Below, in pieces: positions 19,952 through 28,913 of a stretch of DNA of 64,000 nucleotides; the first letter of the stretch is position 1; each line of letters starts with the position of its first letter. The DNA is taken from the NCBI RefSeq assembly GCF_003286415.2, contig NZ_CP043450.1, positions 5,642,001 through 5,706,000 of the forward strand, read 5' to 3'. A program made the position numbers and the translations under genes. Origin of the DNA: Mucilaginibacter rubeus. GTDB lineage: Bacteria; Bacteroidota; Bacteroidia; Sphingobacteriales; Sphingobacteriaceae. The notes under the pieces were generated by a model. That model was not told where the DNA came from. It made no database searches and was given only the letters and a program-made list of their open reading frames with translations.

Positions 19952-21133
19952 ATGAAAAAATTATTTGCCGCAATATTAATTACCGTTACAACGCTTTCGC
20001 AATTTGCCTTTACTCCCAAACAAGCCGATTCCGATAAATCCCCTGCCGAAAAAATCGCCGAAAAAACCCTCAAAAAACAAATAATGACCGAAGCAGCCTG
20101 GGCCATGCAGCAGCAGCCGGTTACGGTTACCTCGTCATCATCGCCCAGAAGCGCCGGCGGTAAGCACGATTTTTTTTCGGAGGCCGATTATTTCTGGCCA
20201 GATCCTAAAAATCCTGAAGGGCCATACATCAACCGCGATGGTATGACCAACCCGGATAACTTTGTTGAACACCGCAAAGCCATGATCCGTTTCAGCAAGA
20301 TCATCGGCGCGCTGGCTTCGGCTTATAAACTAACCGGAGACGAAAAATATGTAAATCAGGCTGTGATCCATCTTAAAGCCTGGTTTATGGATCCCGAAAC
20401 CATGATGAACCCGAGCCTGTGGTTCGCCCAGGCTGTTAAAGGTCAATTCACCGGTCGCAATTATGGCATTATCGATACCATTCACCTGATGGAAGTTGCG
20501 CAGGGTATTATTGTGATGGAGAAAGCTATGGACCCAGCTACCCAATCGGGAGTAAAAAAATGGTTTGCCGACTATACAAACTGGCTCATGACCAGCAAGC
20601 CCGGTATGCAGGAAAGGGACGTTAAAAACAACCATGCCACCTGCTGGGCTATGCAGGTAGCCTCGTTTGCAAAACTTTGTCAAAACAATGCAGTGCTCGA
20701 TTCAGTACGGATACGCTATAAAACTATACTACTGCCACGCCAAATGGGTGCCGATGGCAGCTTTCCTTTAGAGTTAGAGCGTACCAAGCCTTATGGTTAC
20801 TCCATTTTCAATCTTGATGCCATGACCATGTTATGCCAGATCCTTTCAGGCCCACAGGATAATTTATGGAACTTTGAAACACCTGATGGCAAATCCATTA
20901 AAAAAGGGATAGCTTATTTATATCCTTTTGTAGCAGATAAAAGCAAATGGACTTTAAAGCCCGATGTGATGTATTGGGATAACTGGCCGGTTGCGCAGCC
21001 ATTCCTGTTGTTCGGCGCTAACGCTTACCGTGAAAACGCGTGGTTAACAATCTGGCAAAAACTGGATCATAACCCTCAGGTTGAAGAAGTTATCCGTAAT
21101 TTACCTATCAGGCACCCGCTTATCTGGTTTTAA
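19952..21133 (+). CDS. Alginate lyase family protein 1
   Basis: A 393-residue exported enzyme with a signal peptide at 1-20. The alginate-lyase fold (all-helical toroid) is indicated by 'KHDFFSEADYFWPDP', 'GPYINRDGMTNPDNF', 'NNHATCWAMQVASFA' and 'LELERTKPYGYSIFNLDAM'. In PL5-type lyases the Asn-His of 'NNH' and a downstream Tyr are catalytic, and both are present. It should cleave uronate polysaccharides in the periplasm by beta-elimination; the exact substrate is unproven. A second, diverged copy lies at 27565-28752. The chitinase genes follow. Confidence 0.8.
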   Translation: MKKLFAAILITVTTLSQFAFTPKQADSDKSPAEKIAEKTLKKQIMTEAAWAMQQQPVTVTSSSSPRSAGGKHDFFSEADYFWPDPKNPEGPYINRDGMTNPDNFVEHRKAMIRFSKIIGALASAYKLTGDEKYVNQAVIHLKAWFMDPETMMNPSLWFAQAVKGQFTGRNYGIIDTIHLMEVAQGIIVMEKAMDPATQSGVKKWFADYTNWLMTSKPGMQERDVKNNHATCWAMQVASFAKLCQNNAVLDSVRIRYKTILLPRQMGADGSFPLELERTKPYGYSIFNLDAMTMLCQILSGPQDNLWNFETPDGKSIKKGIAYLYPFVADKSKWTLKPDVMYWDNWPVAQPFLLFGANAYRENAWLTIWQKLDHNPQVEEVIRNLPIRHPLIWF

Positions 21134-21500
21134 ACCGGGTAAGCGATTTACCCCAACTACCCATTTTCCCTTACTATAATAGTATATAACTGTGAGTTAA
21201 GCGTATCACAAAAATATTTCTTTGCCAAAAAGGAGGATTTTCCCTGTTAAGATTGCACTACAAAAGCACTACTACGCTTGCGATCGAATCGTATTGAGGT
21301 TATTATTAGGTATTTATAATTAGATGTTTATATAATTTTACTCATACCAAAACATCTATTACACCTATTAACGCGCCTTTCCTGATATTAGTATATGATA
21401 TTCATAAGTATCATGAATTTGGTTAACAGGTTTATGTTTTATTGTCCGGCTTATTTATAAACCAAATAATACATCAAAAACCACTTAACAAACTTAACTT
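21134..21500. other. 367-bp AT-rich upstream region of chitinase 1
   Basis: No gene seen. It contains an inverted repeat with 9-bp arms (tagatgttt 21321-21329, mate 21350-21358) and a 6-8-6 palindrome (atgata...tatcat, 21395-21414). These are candidate operator or leader structures for the chitinase gene starting at 21501. No convincing TAnnTTTG promoter was found. Confidence 0.5.
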
Positions 21501-22913
21501 ATGAGATCAAAATCTAACTCTTACCTCCTTGGCCTGTTCCTGGTCGCGATGGCTGCACTATCATCCTGTAAAAAGGATAATATGGACCAGTTTAAAACCG
21601 GTGGCGACGCTAACGCCGATAACAGTAGTAAAACAGTTGCTGTTAACAATGCGGTTCCGGTTGCCTCATTTAAAGTAATTGGTTACCTCCCCAGCTGGCA
21701 GGGCGATGTAAACGCGGTACAGTACAGTAAATTAACCCATGTTAACTACGCTTTCCTTACCCCAACAAACACCGGGGGACTAAACCCGCTTGATAACCTT
21801 TCAAAATTTACTACCCTGGTATCAAACGCGCATAGTCATAATGTTAAAGTTATTATATCAGTCGGTGGTGGCGGTGGCGGCGATGCCTTCCATCCTATTG
21901 TTGCTAATGCCGGGTACCGTACCGCATTTGTTAACAACATGGTTAACTTTTGTAACCAGTACAATGTTGACGGTGTTGATATCGACTGGGAATTCCCATC
22001 CGCAGGTACCGAAACAAATAATTTTTACCTGTTACTACAGGAGTTATCAACCGCAATGCACAACGGCGGCAGGGTATGTACCATTGCTTCTATCTCGGTT
22101 GGCGCAACTTATGTTACCAACAACATGTTCACCATCCTCGATTGGATCAACATCATGGATTATGATGATAACAACTTCCAACACTCCACTTACCAATCGG
22201 CGGTTGATTGTTTAAGCTATTGGGCTGGCCGCGGTTTACCTGTTGCCAAAACTATACTGGGTGTTCCATTTTACGCAAGGGATAACCGGTACGATTACTC
22301 GACCATGAATTATGTTGATGTACTGGCCGCAGGCGGTAGCCCTAATTCGGATACCTTCCAAACTTTTGGCTATAACGGCATCCCAACCATTAAAAGCAAA
22401 ACCACACTGGCGCTTAACCAGGCCGGTGGTATGATGATCTGGGACCTGGGTGGTGATGCCACCGGGGCTAATTCATTGCTTTCGGCCATTAACTCCGTTA
22501 TTACAGGCGGTACTACCACGCCACCAAATACGCCGCCTATCGGCACGGTAATTTCGCTGAAGGGCTTCAACGGTAAATATGTGAGCGGCGAAAACGGCAC
22601 CCAGGCCATGACCTGTACCCGAACTACAGCCGGCGACTGGGAACACTTCACGGTGCTTGATGCAGGCAGCGGTAAAATTTATCTGCGCAGCATGGGCAAA
22701 TATGTATCGTCAGAAAATGGCACACAAGCTATTACGTGTAACCGTACCACACCAAGCGACTGGGAAAAATTTGACTGGATAGTTACCACCGATGGTAAAA
22801 TTACCCTGCGCGGCAACAATGGCAAGTTTATCTCCAGCGAAAACGGCACCCAGGCCATGACCTGTAATCGGGCCACCGCTTCAGGCTGGGAAGCTTTTGG
22901 GCTGAATCAATAG
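21501..22913 (+). CDS. GH18 chitinase lipoprotein 1 with three C-terminal fascin-like repeats
   Basis: A 470-residue lipoprotein with lipobox LSSC (Cys 23). The GH18 TIM barrel (about 55-325) contains the catalytic DxxDxDxE motif as DGVDIDWE (D157, D160, D162, catalytic acid E164) and 'KVIISVGG'. A Thr/Pro linker leads to three repeats of about 40 residues (from 350) of the form 'GKYVSSENGTQAITCNRTTPSDWEKF', a beta-trefoil of the fascin/ricin-like type that probably binds carbohydrate. It should hydrolyse chitin or a related GlcNAc polymer at the cell surface. A paralogue follows at 23085, with nearly identical trefoil DNA. Confidence 0.9.
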   Translation: MRSKSNSYLLGLFLVAMAALSSCKKDNMDQFKTGGDANADNSSKTVAVNNAVPVASFKVIGYLPSWQGDVNAVQYSKLTHVNYAFLTPTNTGGLNPLDNLSKFTTLVSNAHSHNVKVIISVGGGGGGDAFHPIVANAGYRTAFVNNMVNFCNQYNVDGVDIDWEFPSAGTETNNFYLLLQELSTAMHNGGRVCTIASISVGATYVTNNMFTILDWINIMDYDDNNFQHSTYQSAVDCLSYWAGRGLPVAKTILGVPFYARDNRYDYSTMNYVDVLAAGGSPNSDTFQTFGYNGIPTIKSKTTLALNQAGGMMIWDLGGDATGANSLLSAINSVITGGTTTPPNTPPIGTVISLKGFNGKYVSGENGTQAMTCTRTTAGDWEHFTVLDAGSGKIYLRSMGKYVSSENGTQAITCNRTTPSDWEKFDWIVTTDGKITLRGNNGKFISSENGTQAMTCNRATASGWEAFGLNQ

Positions 22914-22938
22914 AAACATTTAGAACAGGGACTCGAGC

Positions 22939-23050
22939 GATTCCCCTCTTGAGAGGGGTGTAGGGGTGTGTTTTATATAAGCGATATGAATGTCGATAAA
23001 CACAGCCCTGCTACTACTCATTCCATCGCTCCCCCTCTCAAGAGGGGATC
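22939..23050. repeat. CCCTCTTGAGAGGG inverted-repeat element, copy 2
   Basis: The left arm gattcccctcttgagagggg (22939-22958) pairs with ccccctctcaagaggggatc (23031-23050). It lies in the gap between the two chitinase genes. It resembles the element at 6132-6252 in having purine/pyrimidine-rich, self-complementary ends. Confidence 0.75.
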
Positions 23051-23084
23051 AAAAAAACATATCCAATTACCAATAAACCAAATT

Positions 23085-24473
23085 ATGAAAACAACTTTAA
23101 ACTCCCGCCTGCTATGGTGCATAGCAGTAGTTTTCTTTGCGCTTTCATCGTGTCGTAAGGATAATTTTTCAGCCAATCAGCCCAACGCTCCGGTTGATAA
23201 TGCGCCTCAAAAATCGGTGGCTGTTGAGGCAGTTCCCGGTTTTAAAGTGGTAGGCTATCTGCCAAGCTGGGCCGGCGCTGTAAGCGCGGTTCAGTTCTCG
23301 AAGCTTACCCATATCAATTACGCCTTTGTACCGCCTACTCCGTCGGGTGGCATTGGCGCTGTAGATAACGTATCTAAACTACAAAGCCTGGTATCAACCG
23401 GCCATGCCAATAACGTTAAAGTCCTGGTATCGTTTGGCGGCTGGAACAATGGCGATGACAGCGCCTTTGAAACCCTGGCTGCCAACGCAACATCCCGTAC
23501 CAATTTTGTAAACAACCTTGTCAGCTTTGCCAATCAATACAACCTGGATGGCATCGACATCGACTGGGAATATCCTGATGACGGCGCTTCTGCTAACAAC
23601 TACGCAGCCTTAATGTCACAGTTAAGCACAGCGCTTCACAACCAGGGTAAGCTGTTAACCGCGGCAGTAATATCCAACGATGGTTCAAGCGTATTGAACA
23701 GCGTATTTGGTTATGTAGATTTCCTGAACCTGATGGCTTATGACGGTGATGGCTCAAACCACTCACCATACGCACTGGCGCAAGCATCATTAAACTACTG
23801 GATCGGTCGCGGGTTGCCTAAGGCCAAGGCCATTTTAGGGGTTCCGTTTTATGGGAGGGAGCCTTACACTTCTTATGCCGATATCCTTGCGGGCGGCGGC
23901 AGCCCTAATTCGGATACCTGGAACGGTATTGGCTACAATGGTATCCCAACCATTAAAAGTAAAACTACCCTGGCCATTAACCAGGGCGGCGGTATCATGA
24001 TGTGGGAATTATCGCAGGATGTTACAGGCGCAAACTCCCTGCTATCAGCAATCAATTCTGTTATCAATGGCAGCACAACACCGCCATCGTCTCCGCCAAT
24101 TGGTACCGTTATTTCGCTCAAAGGGTTTAATAACCTATACGTAAGTGGCGAAAACGGCACGCAAGCCATGAACTGCAATCGCACTACCGCGGGCGACTGG
24201 GAACATTTCACGGTATTAGATGCAGGCGGAGGTAAAATCTATCTGCGCAGCATGGGCAAATATGTATCGTCAGAAAATGGCACACAAGCCATCACTTGTA
24301 ATCGTACCACACCAGGCGACTGGGAAAAGTTTGACTGGATAGTTACTACCGATGGTAAAATCACCCTGCGTGGCAACAATGGTAAATTCATCTCCAGCGA
24401 AAACGGAACACAAGCCATGACCTGTAACCGGGCCGCTGCTTCAGGTTGGGAAGCTTTTGGCTTAAACCAATAA
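23085..24473 (+). CDS. GH18 chitinase lipoprotein 2 with three C-terminal fascin-like repeats
   Basis: A 462-residue paralogue of the preceding gene. The ATG at 23085 was chosen because it gives a lipoprotein signal (FALSSC, Cys 23). The frame is open back to 22968, but that part translates a palindromic repeat. The GH18 motif is DGIDIDWE (D155, D158, D160, E162), and 'VLVSFGGWNNG' is also present. The three trefoil repeats match those of chitinase 1 almost base for base, while the catalytic halves have diverged. This points to duplication plus recent gene conversion. A strong terminator follows. Confidence 0.88.
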   Translation: MKTTLNSRLLWCIAVVFFALSSCRKDNFSANQPNAPVDNAPQKSVAVEAVPGFKVVGYLPSWAGAVSAVQFSKLTHINYAFVPPTPSGGIGAVDNVSKLQSLVSTGHANNVKVLVSFGGWNNGDDSAFETLAANATSRTNFVNNLVSFANQYNLDGIDIDWEYPDDGASANNYAALMSQLSTALHNQGKLLTAAVISNDGSSVLNSVFGYVDFLNLMAYDGDGSNHSPYALAQASLNYWIGRGLPKAKAILGVPFYGREPYTSYADILAGGGSPNSDTWNGIGYNGIPTIKSKTTLAINQGGGIMMWELSQDVTGANSLLSAINSVINGSTTPPSSPPIGTVISLKGFNNLYVSGENGTQAMNCNRTTAGDWEHFTVLDAGGGKIYLRSMGKYVSSENGTQAITCNRTTPGDWEKFDWIVTTDGKITLRGNNGKFISSENGTQAMTCNRAAASGWEAFGLNQ

Positions 24474-24496
24474 AGCTATTAACTGCTTATACAAAA

Positions 24497-24532
24497 AGCC
24501 GGGGCTATGATACTGAAATCATAGCCCCGGCT
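24497..24532 (+). terminator. Terminator after chitinase 2
   Basis: Perfect 15-bp stem (agccggggctatgat, 24497-24511; mate 24518-24532) with a 6-nt loop. It is preceded by an A run, followed by gcttttc, and lies 23 bp past the stop codon. Confidence 0.88.
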
Positions 24533-24581
24533 GCTTTTCAAAGGAATAGGTGTTAATGTTTTATTGCGAATCAAGGAAGAA

Positions 24582-24726
24582 TGTCATTTCAATTGAGCCA
24601 GACCAGGCATGAGCGCCGGGGCGAAAGAGAAATCTTATACGCCTTGATAAGCACAAATGCAAGGTGTAGAAGATTTCTCCTCTCCCTCACCGCACACTCC
24701 CCCCAACCTGTTCGTTCGAAATGACA
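24582..24726. repeat. GTCATTTC...GAAATGACA inverted-repeat element
   Basis: Outer arms are tgtcatttc (24582-24590) and gaaatgaca (24718-24726). Inner arms are gagaaatctt and aagatttctc. The element is 145 bp and lies between convergent gene ends, so it could also act as a transcription barrier. Confidence 0.65.
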
Positions 24727-24754
24727 ACAGTATATATTCTTGTTTTCATCAAAT

Positions 24755-25567
24755 TTACTTTACAAACCTCGGCAGCAGATTAGTGGCGGCACCCATCATT
24801 TTTATTTTATACCGATAGCCTCCGCCAAAAGCATCTTCCTCTTTCAAAAACTCGTGGTTCTTCTTACTGATCCAGTACGTTTCTGTAAAATGACGGCCAT
24901 TGTAATCGCTTTCATTGTACAGCTTCCAGCAATCTACTTTATTACCATCTAAAGTTGATATTACCTCGCTGCCGGTTACTTTATAAAACACATAAAGCGG
25001 CGCCGGGATTCCGGCCTCGTAAAATGGGATAGCGAAACTTTTGCCTTCGGCCAGCGGTAACATCTCAAAGGTTTCAATGTCTAAATTCCAGTTAAGGTTA
25101 GGGAAAGTAAAATCAAGCTTAAAGTTCTTTGCCTCGTTATTGGCAACGGTATCGGCACTTGTAATTTTATCAGGAGCCCAGTTAAAGGCTTTTGTTTTTT
25201 TTCCGATAGTTTCTGAATGATAAAGAGGCGAGAAATCGGCAACCTTGTTAATAGAATAAACAGAGCGATACGATGAACTATCATTGCCATACCAGTGCTG
25301 GGTTACGGTAAATACTTTTTCGCCGTTAAGGGTTTCAAGGTTTATATCGCGTAGCCAAAGCCAGAATTTAAGACTGTGGCTGTCTTTAGTATTTTGGAAA
25401 TACACAAGGTATTGCTTTAAGCCCGGTTTAAGCGTTGAGGTAAGCAAGCGCTTATCTTTTACACGGATGGTATCTGTTTGAGCAAATACTTTAGGCGCAT
25501 GTGATAGCAGCAGCAACAGGCTGATACTAACGGCTATGATCTTTTCGGCCAAATGTTCGGTTTTCAT
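24755..25567 (-). CDS. Exported DUF3108-like protein of unknown function
   Basis: A 270-residue protein with an N-terminal signal peptide ending KVFAQ (about 1-30). The rest is beta-rich ('LKFWLWLRDINLETLNGEKVF', 'APLYVFYKVTGSEVISTLDG', 'TETYWISKKNHEFLKEEDAF'). That is the 'convert value, then measure against a standard' pattern of DUF3108/lipocalin-like periplasmic proteins. No catalytic residues were recognised. The family call is tentative. It stands alone, facing the chitinases and back to back with the LytS gene. Confidence 0.6.
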   Translation of the reverse strand: MKTEHLAEKIIAVSISLLLLLSHAPKVFAQTDTIRVKDKRLLTSTLKPGLKQYLVYFQNTKDSHSLKFWLWLRDINLETLNGEKVFTVTQHWYGNDSSSYRSVYSINKVADFSPLYHSETIGKKTKAFNWAPDKITSADTVANNEAKNFKLDFTFPNLNWNLDIETFEMLPLAEGKSFAIPFYEAGIPAPLYVFYKVTGSEVISTLDGNKVDCWKLYNESDYNGRHFTETYWISKKNHEFLKEEDAFGGGYRYKIKMMGAATNLLPRFVK

Positions 25568-25684
25568 GATAATTTGATGGTTTGATAAGGATAATTTTCT
25601 GTTAATAGTTCAAAGCTGCCCCTTATCAACCGGCAAATAAAATCAGTTAAACCACTGCTCCTTTATTTTTAACCCGATATGGTA

Positions 25685-25742
25685 TTTATTCAATAATGTG
25701 TCTGTAGCAACGTTTATTGAACTATTAACGTCATTTATTGAA
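25685..25742 (+). promoter_or_regulatory. Three TTTATT(G/C)AA repeats upstream of the LytS/LytTR genes
   Basis: TTTATTCAA at 25685-25693 and TTTATTGAA at 25713-25721 and 25734-25742. The last two start 21 bp apart, which is two helical turns. They lie 62-119 bp before the kinase start. LytTR regulators bind paired direct repeats, so this may be an autoregulatory site (inference). Confidence 0.4.
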
Positions 25743-25803
25743 TAAATGCAGGCAACGGTTTAAACTCGACATCAACAAACAAAAAGCTTAGTAATTTTAA
25801 AAA

Positions 25804-26823
25804 ATGCAACTATTTAAAGCCAGGCCATCCATTAAAAAACTCCAGCTTTTGGTATGGATATCGGTATGCCTGCTCTTGTTTTTTTCTTATTTGCCGATGG
25901 ATGGCGCAACCCAATCGGCTATGTATGCAAGCGTAACCACCGCTTTTTATGCCATCATTATCTATGGAAACATATCGGTTTTGTACCCCCTGCTTTATCA
26001 AAAAGGCAAATATGTTTGGTATGTACTGCTGGTGATCATATTTATAGCTGCAACCGGCACGGTCCGCGGCTATATTACGCTATTACTCTACAACAGCTTC
26101 TTTGCAAAAACGCCGGAGCCAGTAAGCATAAAAGCTATTACCAATTATATTTCGGGTGGGGTACTTATTTATATGTTAAGCCTGATATTCCGGATAGCAT
26201 TAGAATATTTTAAGCTGAAACAACAAACCGAAGAGATCATTATACAAAAAAGCCAGGCCGAACTGAACCTGTTAAAATCGCAGGTACAGCCGCATTTTTT
26301 GTTCAACACACTCAACAATATTTATTACGAAGCTTATCGCGAAGCACCCCGGACGGCAGCACTGATAGAGAAGCTTTCGGATATCATGCGCTATTTTGTT
26401 GATGAAAGTCCGAAGGATGATGTAACCATTGGCACCGAGGTACAGTTCATTGAAAACTATATCGCGTTAGAAAAAATCAGGATCAGGCATGAAGTGGTGG
26501 TATTTTTTGAAAAGAATTTCAACTCCGATCTCCGGATTCCGCCCATGCTGCTGATGACCTTTGTTGAGAATATTTTTAAACACGGCATCGATAAATCGAG
26601 CGAGCAAAACCTTATTGGCATATCTTTGATTCAGCAGGATGGTTACCTGTTTTTTAAAACCAATAATACCATTCATGTTCAGACTGCAAGCAAGCGCGCT
26701 GCAGGTTTTGGCATTGCCAATTTAACCAAAAGGCTAACCATGTTATATGGCGCAGACTTTGACCTGAAAATTGACAACAGCAACAACACCTTTTCTGCAT
26801 TTTTAAAGATCCCGGTAGCATGA
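25804..26823 (+). CDS. LytS/YehU-type sensor histidine kinase
   Basis: A 339-residue membrane kinase. Four transmembrane helices (about 13-30, 38-60, 70-95, 115-135) are followed by a short coiled coil and the His_kinase domain. 'LKSQVQPHFLFNTLNNIYYEAY' contains the phospho-accepting H164. The ATP-binding half has 'IPPMLLMTFVENIFKHG' (N box) and 'GFGIANLTKRL' (G box). There is no extracellular sensor domain, so the signal is probably sensed within the membrane. The stop overlaps the response regulator start by ATGA, so the two are translationally coupled. Confidence 0.92.
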   Translation: MQLFKARPSIKKLQLLVWISVCLLLFFSYLPMDGATQSAMYASVTTAFYAIIIYGNISVLYPLLYQKGKYVWYVLLVIIFIAATGTVRGYITLLLYNSFFAKTPEPVSIKAITNYISGGVLIYMLSLIFRIALEYFKLKQQTEEIIIQKSQAELNLLKSQVQPHFLFNTLNNIYYEAYREAPRTAALIEKLSDIMRYFVDESPKDDVTIGTEVQFIENYIALEKIRIRHEVVVFFEKNFNSDLRIPPMLLMTFVENIFKHGIDKSSEQNLIGISLIQQDGYLFFKTNNTIHVQTASKRAAGFGIANLTKRLTMLYGADFDLKIDNSNNTFSAFLKIPVA

Positions 26824-27530
26824 ACTTAAGCTGTATCATCATTGACGACGAACCCAACGCGGTAAACCTGCTTGAAATCCTGGTGCAGCAAAGTACCCAA
26901 TGGCAGCTTAAGGCCAAATGCTACAACGCGCTTGAGGCATTGGCTTTTTTGAAAAACCACAAGGTCGATTTTATCTTTCTGGATATCAACATGCCACAGC
27001 TAACCGGTATGGAACTGGCCGGTCTGCTACCCCCGCAAACCAAAATCGTGTTCACTACCGCTTATTCGGAATACGCTGCCGAGAGCTACACCTATCAAAC
27101 TATTGATTACCTGCTCAAGCCCATCACCCTAAAACGCTTCCTGGCGGCCATGCAAAAAATTGAAGCCTATTTTGGTAAGATCGATCAAGTAATGCCCCAA
27201 GGCCAAACCGCCGACGAAGGCTACTTCTTTGTAAAATCGGGCAAGGTATTACGCCGCATTCTGCTGGATGAGATCCTGTACTTTGAAGGTGAAAAAGAAT
27301 ATGTACGCCTCGTTACCGGACAGGAACAATTGCTGATCTATCGCCGGCTTAAAGATATTGAAGAACAACTTTCGGCTCCATTTGTACGGGTGCACAACTC
27401 CTATATTGTAAACACCAAACAACTGGCAAAAATTCAGGACAATCACATCTACATAGCTGATAAGCATATCCCGGTGAGCGAAAAATTTAAAGAAGGGTTT
27501 ATGGCGATAATTAATAAAAGGATATTTTAG
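26820..27530 (+). CDS. LytTR-family response regulator
   Basis: A 236-residue response regulator. The receiver domain (about 3-118) has the acidic pair 'IIDDEPN', phospho-acceptor D55 in 'FIFLDINMP', and the conserved Lys in 'DYLLKPI'. The C-terminal LytTR DNA-binding domain (about 140-236) has 'ILYFEGEKEYVRLVT' and 'FVRVHNSYIVNTKQLAKI'. It pairs with the upstream LytS kinase. The alginate-lyase-family gene begins 34 bp downstream and may be in the same transcript. Confidence 0.93.
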   Translation: MNLSCIIIDDEPNAVNLLEILVQQSTQWQLKAKCYNALEALAFLKNHKVDFIFLDINMPQLTGMELAGLLPPQTKIVFTTAYSEYAAESYTYQTIDYLLKPITLKRFLAAMQKIEAYFGKIDQVMPQGQTADEGYFFVKSGKVLRRILLDEILYFEGEKEYVRLVTGQEQLLIYRRLKDIEEQLSAPFVRVHNSYIVNTKQLAKIQDNHIYIADKHIPVSEKFKEGFMAIINKRIF

Positions 27531-27564
27531 CTTCTGTAAAGCGAACCAGGCTTTACCCTATCTT

Positions 27565-28752
27565 ATGAAATTCAGAAAATTATCCGGCCTGTGCCTTTTG
27601 TTATTTATCGTATTTAATAATTCCTCCTTCGCCCAGCAAAAAGCAAGCTTTCTATTAATCGATGAACAATTGTTGACCAAATCACGAGGATTGTTAAAAC
27701 AAGGCGATAAGGAAGCATCTGCCAAAATCAACGCGATCATTAACCGGGTAGATAGTGCCCTAACCAAAGAGCCGTATTCGGTTACTTTCAACAAAACCAA
27801 AACCGCACCGAGCAACGATAAGCACGATTATATAAGCCAGGCACCTTACTGGTGGGCCGATCCCGCAAAACCTAAGGGCCTGCCCTACATCCGTAAAGAT
27901 GGCGAACGCAATCCCGAAATTTATTTACTGCATGACCGCAGTCAACTTGGTGACATGTGTACCGCCGTTAAGCAGTTGGGCTTAGCGTATTATTATACCG
28001 GGAATGAAAAGTACGCGGTAAAAGCTAAAAGTTTATTGCAGACATGGTTTGTTGATTCTGCAACCCGCATGAACCCCAACTTAAATTATGCGCAATATAT
28101 CCCGGGCCTTAATGACGGTCGGGGCATTGGTATTATTGAAAGCCGGGAGCTTACCGCTATACCCGATGCTATTGCCATGTTAAACGGCAGCAAGGCTATT
28201 GATGAGAAATTGATAAATGATATAAAAGACTGGTTTAAAGCTTTTTCCGGTTGGCTGCAAACCAGCCCTAACGGTAATGACGAACGTTCGCAACTCAACA
28301 ACCATGGCTCATATTATGATGTGCAGCTTATAGATTACTCGCTTTTTACAGGCAATAGTAAAACTGCTGTAGAATTGCTTCAGAGTACCACTATCCCCCG
28401 CATTGATAAACAATTCACTCCTGAAGGTGCCCAGCCCCTTGAACTCGCCCGCACCAAATCATGGGATTATGTGAATATGAACCTGTATGCCTGGTGCCAG
28501 CTGGCAATTTTAGCAAACCATCTAAATATCGACCTGTGGCATAAGCAAACCGCAGATGGCCGGGGAATGAAAGCGGCTGTAAAATGGCTTATCCCCTATG
28601 CGTCCGGCGAAAAAAAATGGGAGAACCAGCAAATAGCATCTTTCGAATATGAGCAGTTGAAATTTATTATGGATAAGGCAAGCGCGCAATATCCTGACTT
28701 GAATTTTGATGCTGTATTCAAGAAGTTTCCGAAGGGCGTTGAAGTGGAGTGA
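27565..28752 (+). CDS. Alginate lyase family protein 2
   Basis: A 395-residue secreted enzyme with a signal peptide ending SSFAQ (about 1-24). It carries the family motifs 'KHDYISQAPYWWADP', 'LPYIRKDGERNPEIY', 'LNNHGSYYDVQLIDY' and 'LELARTKSWDYVNMN', covering the predicted catalytic Asn-His pair and Tyr. It is more canonical at these sites than the copy at 19952. The expected reaction is beta-elimination of uronate polymers, although not all members act on alginate. It starts 34 bp after the LytTR gene. Confidence 0.82.
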   Translation: MKFRKLSGLCLLLFIVFNNSSFAQQKASFLLIDEQLLTKSRGLLKQGDKEASAKINAIINRVDSALTKEPYSVTFNKTKTAPSNDKHDYISQAPYWWADPAKPKGLPYIRKDGERNPEIYLLHDRSQLGDMCTAVKQLGLAYYYTGNEKYAVKAKSLLQTWFVDSATRMNPNLNYAQYIPGLNDGRGIGIIESRELTAIPDAIAMLNGSKAIDEKLINDIKDWFKAFSGWLQTSPNGNDERSQLNNHGSYYDVQLIDYSLFTGNSKTAVELLQSTTIPRIDKQFTPEGAQPLELARTKSWDYVNMNLYAWCQLAILANHLNIDLWHKQTADGRGMKAAVKWLIPYASGEKKWENQQIASFEYEQLKFIMDKASAQYPDLNFDAVFKKFPKGVEVE

Positions 28753-28859
28753 TAACCTTAGTTGCGGCTTACCTGTTTAGAATGCTTTAGTTTACTCTCA
28801 GCACATCGGCTCTGGCCTATTTGTCCCATCATCTTAAAGTCATTTGAAATAAAAACACT

Positions 28860-28883
28860 ATAAGTAAATAAACATTTACTTAT
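28860..28883 (+). promoter_or_regulatory. Palindromic operator upstream of the TetR gene
   Basis: Perfect 10-4-10 palindrome (ataagtaaat/atttacttat) 30 bp before the tetR-like start. A second perfect 6-3-6 palindrome (aattgt-ata-acaatt, 28884-28898) abuts it. Both are typical of TetR operators, and autorepression is inferred. Confidence 0.7.
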
Positions 28884-28913
28884 AATTGTATAACAATTCA
28901 AATTACTCGTGTT

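Noticed and set aside
22968..23084. A 39-codon extension of chitinase 2
   Set aside because: It translates the palindromic element at 22939-23050 and precedes a normal lipoprotein signal, so the ATG at 23085 is used.
22370..24211. Minus-strand open frames within the chitinase genes
   Set aside because: They are antisense to strongly supported genes, appear twice because the trefoil DNA is duplicated, and resemble no protein.
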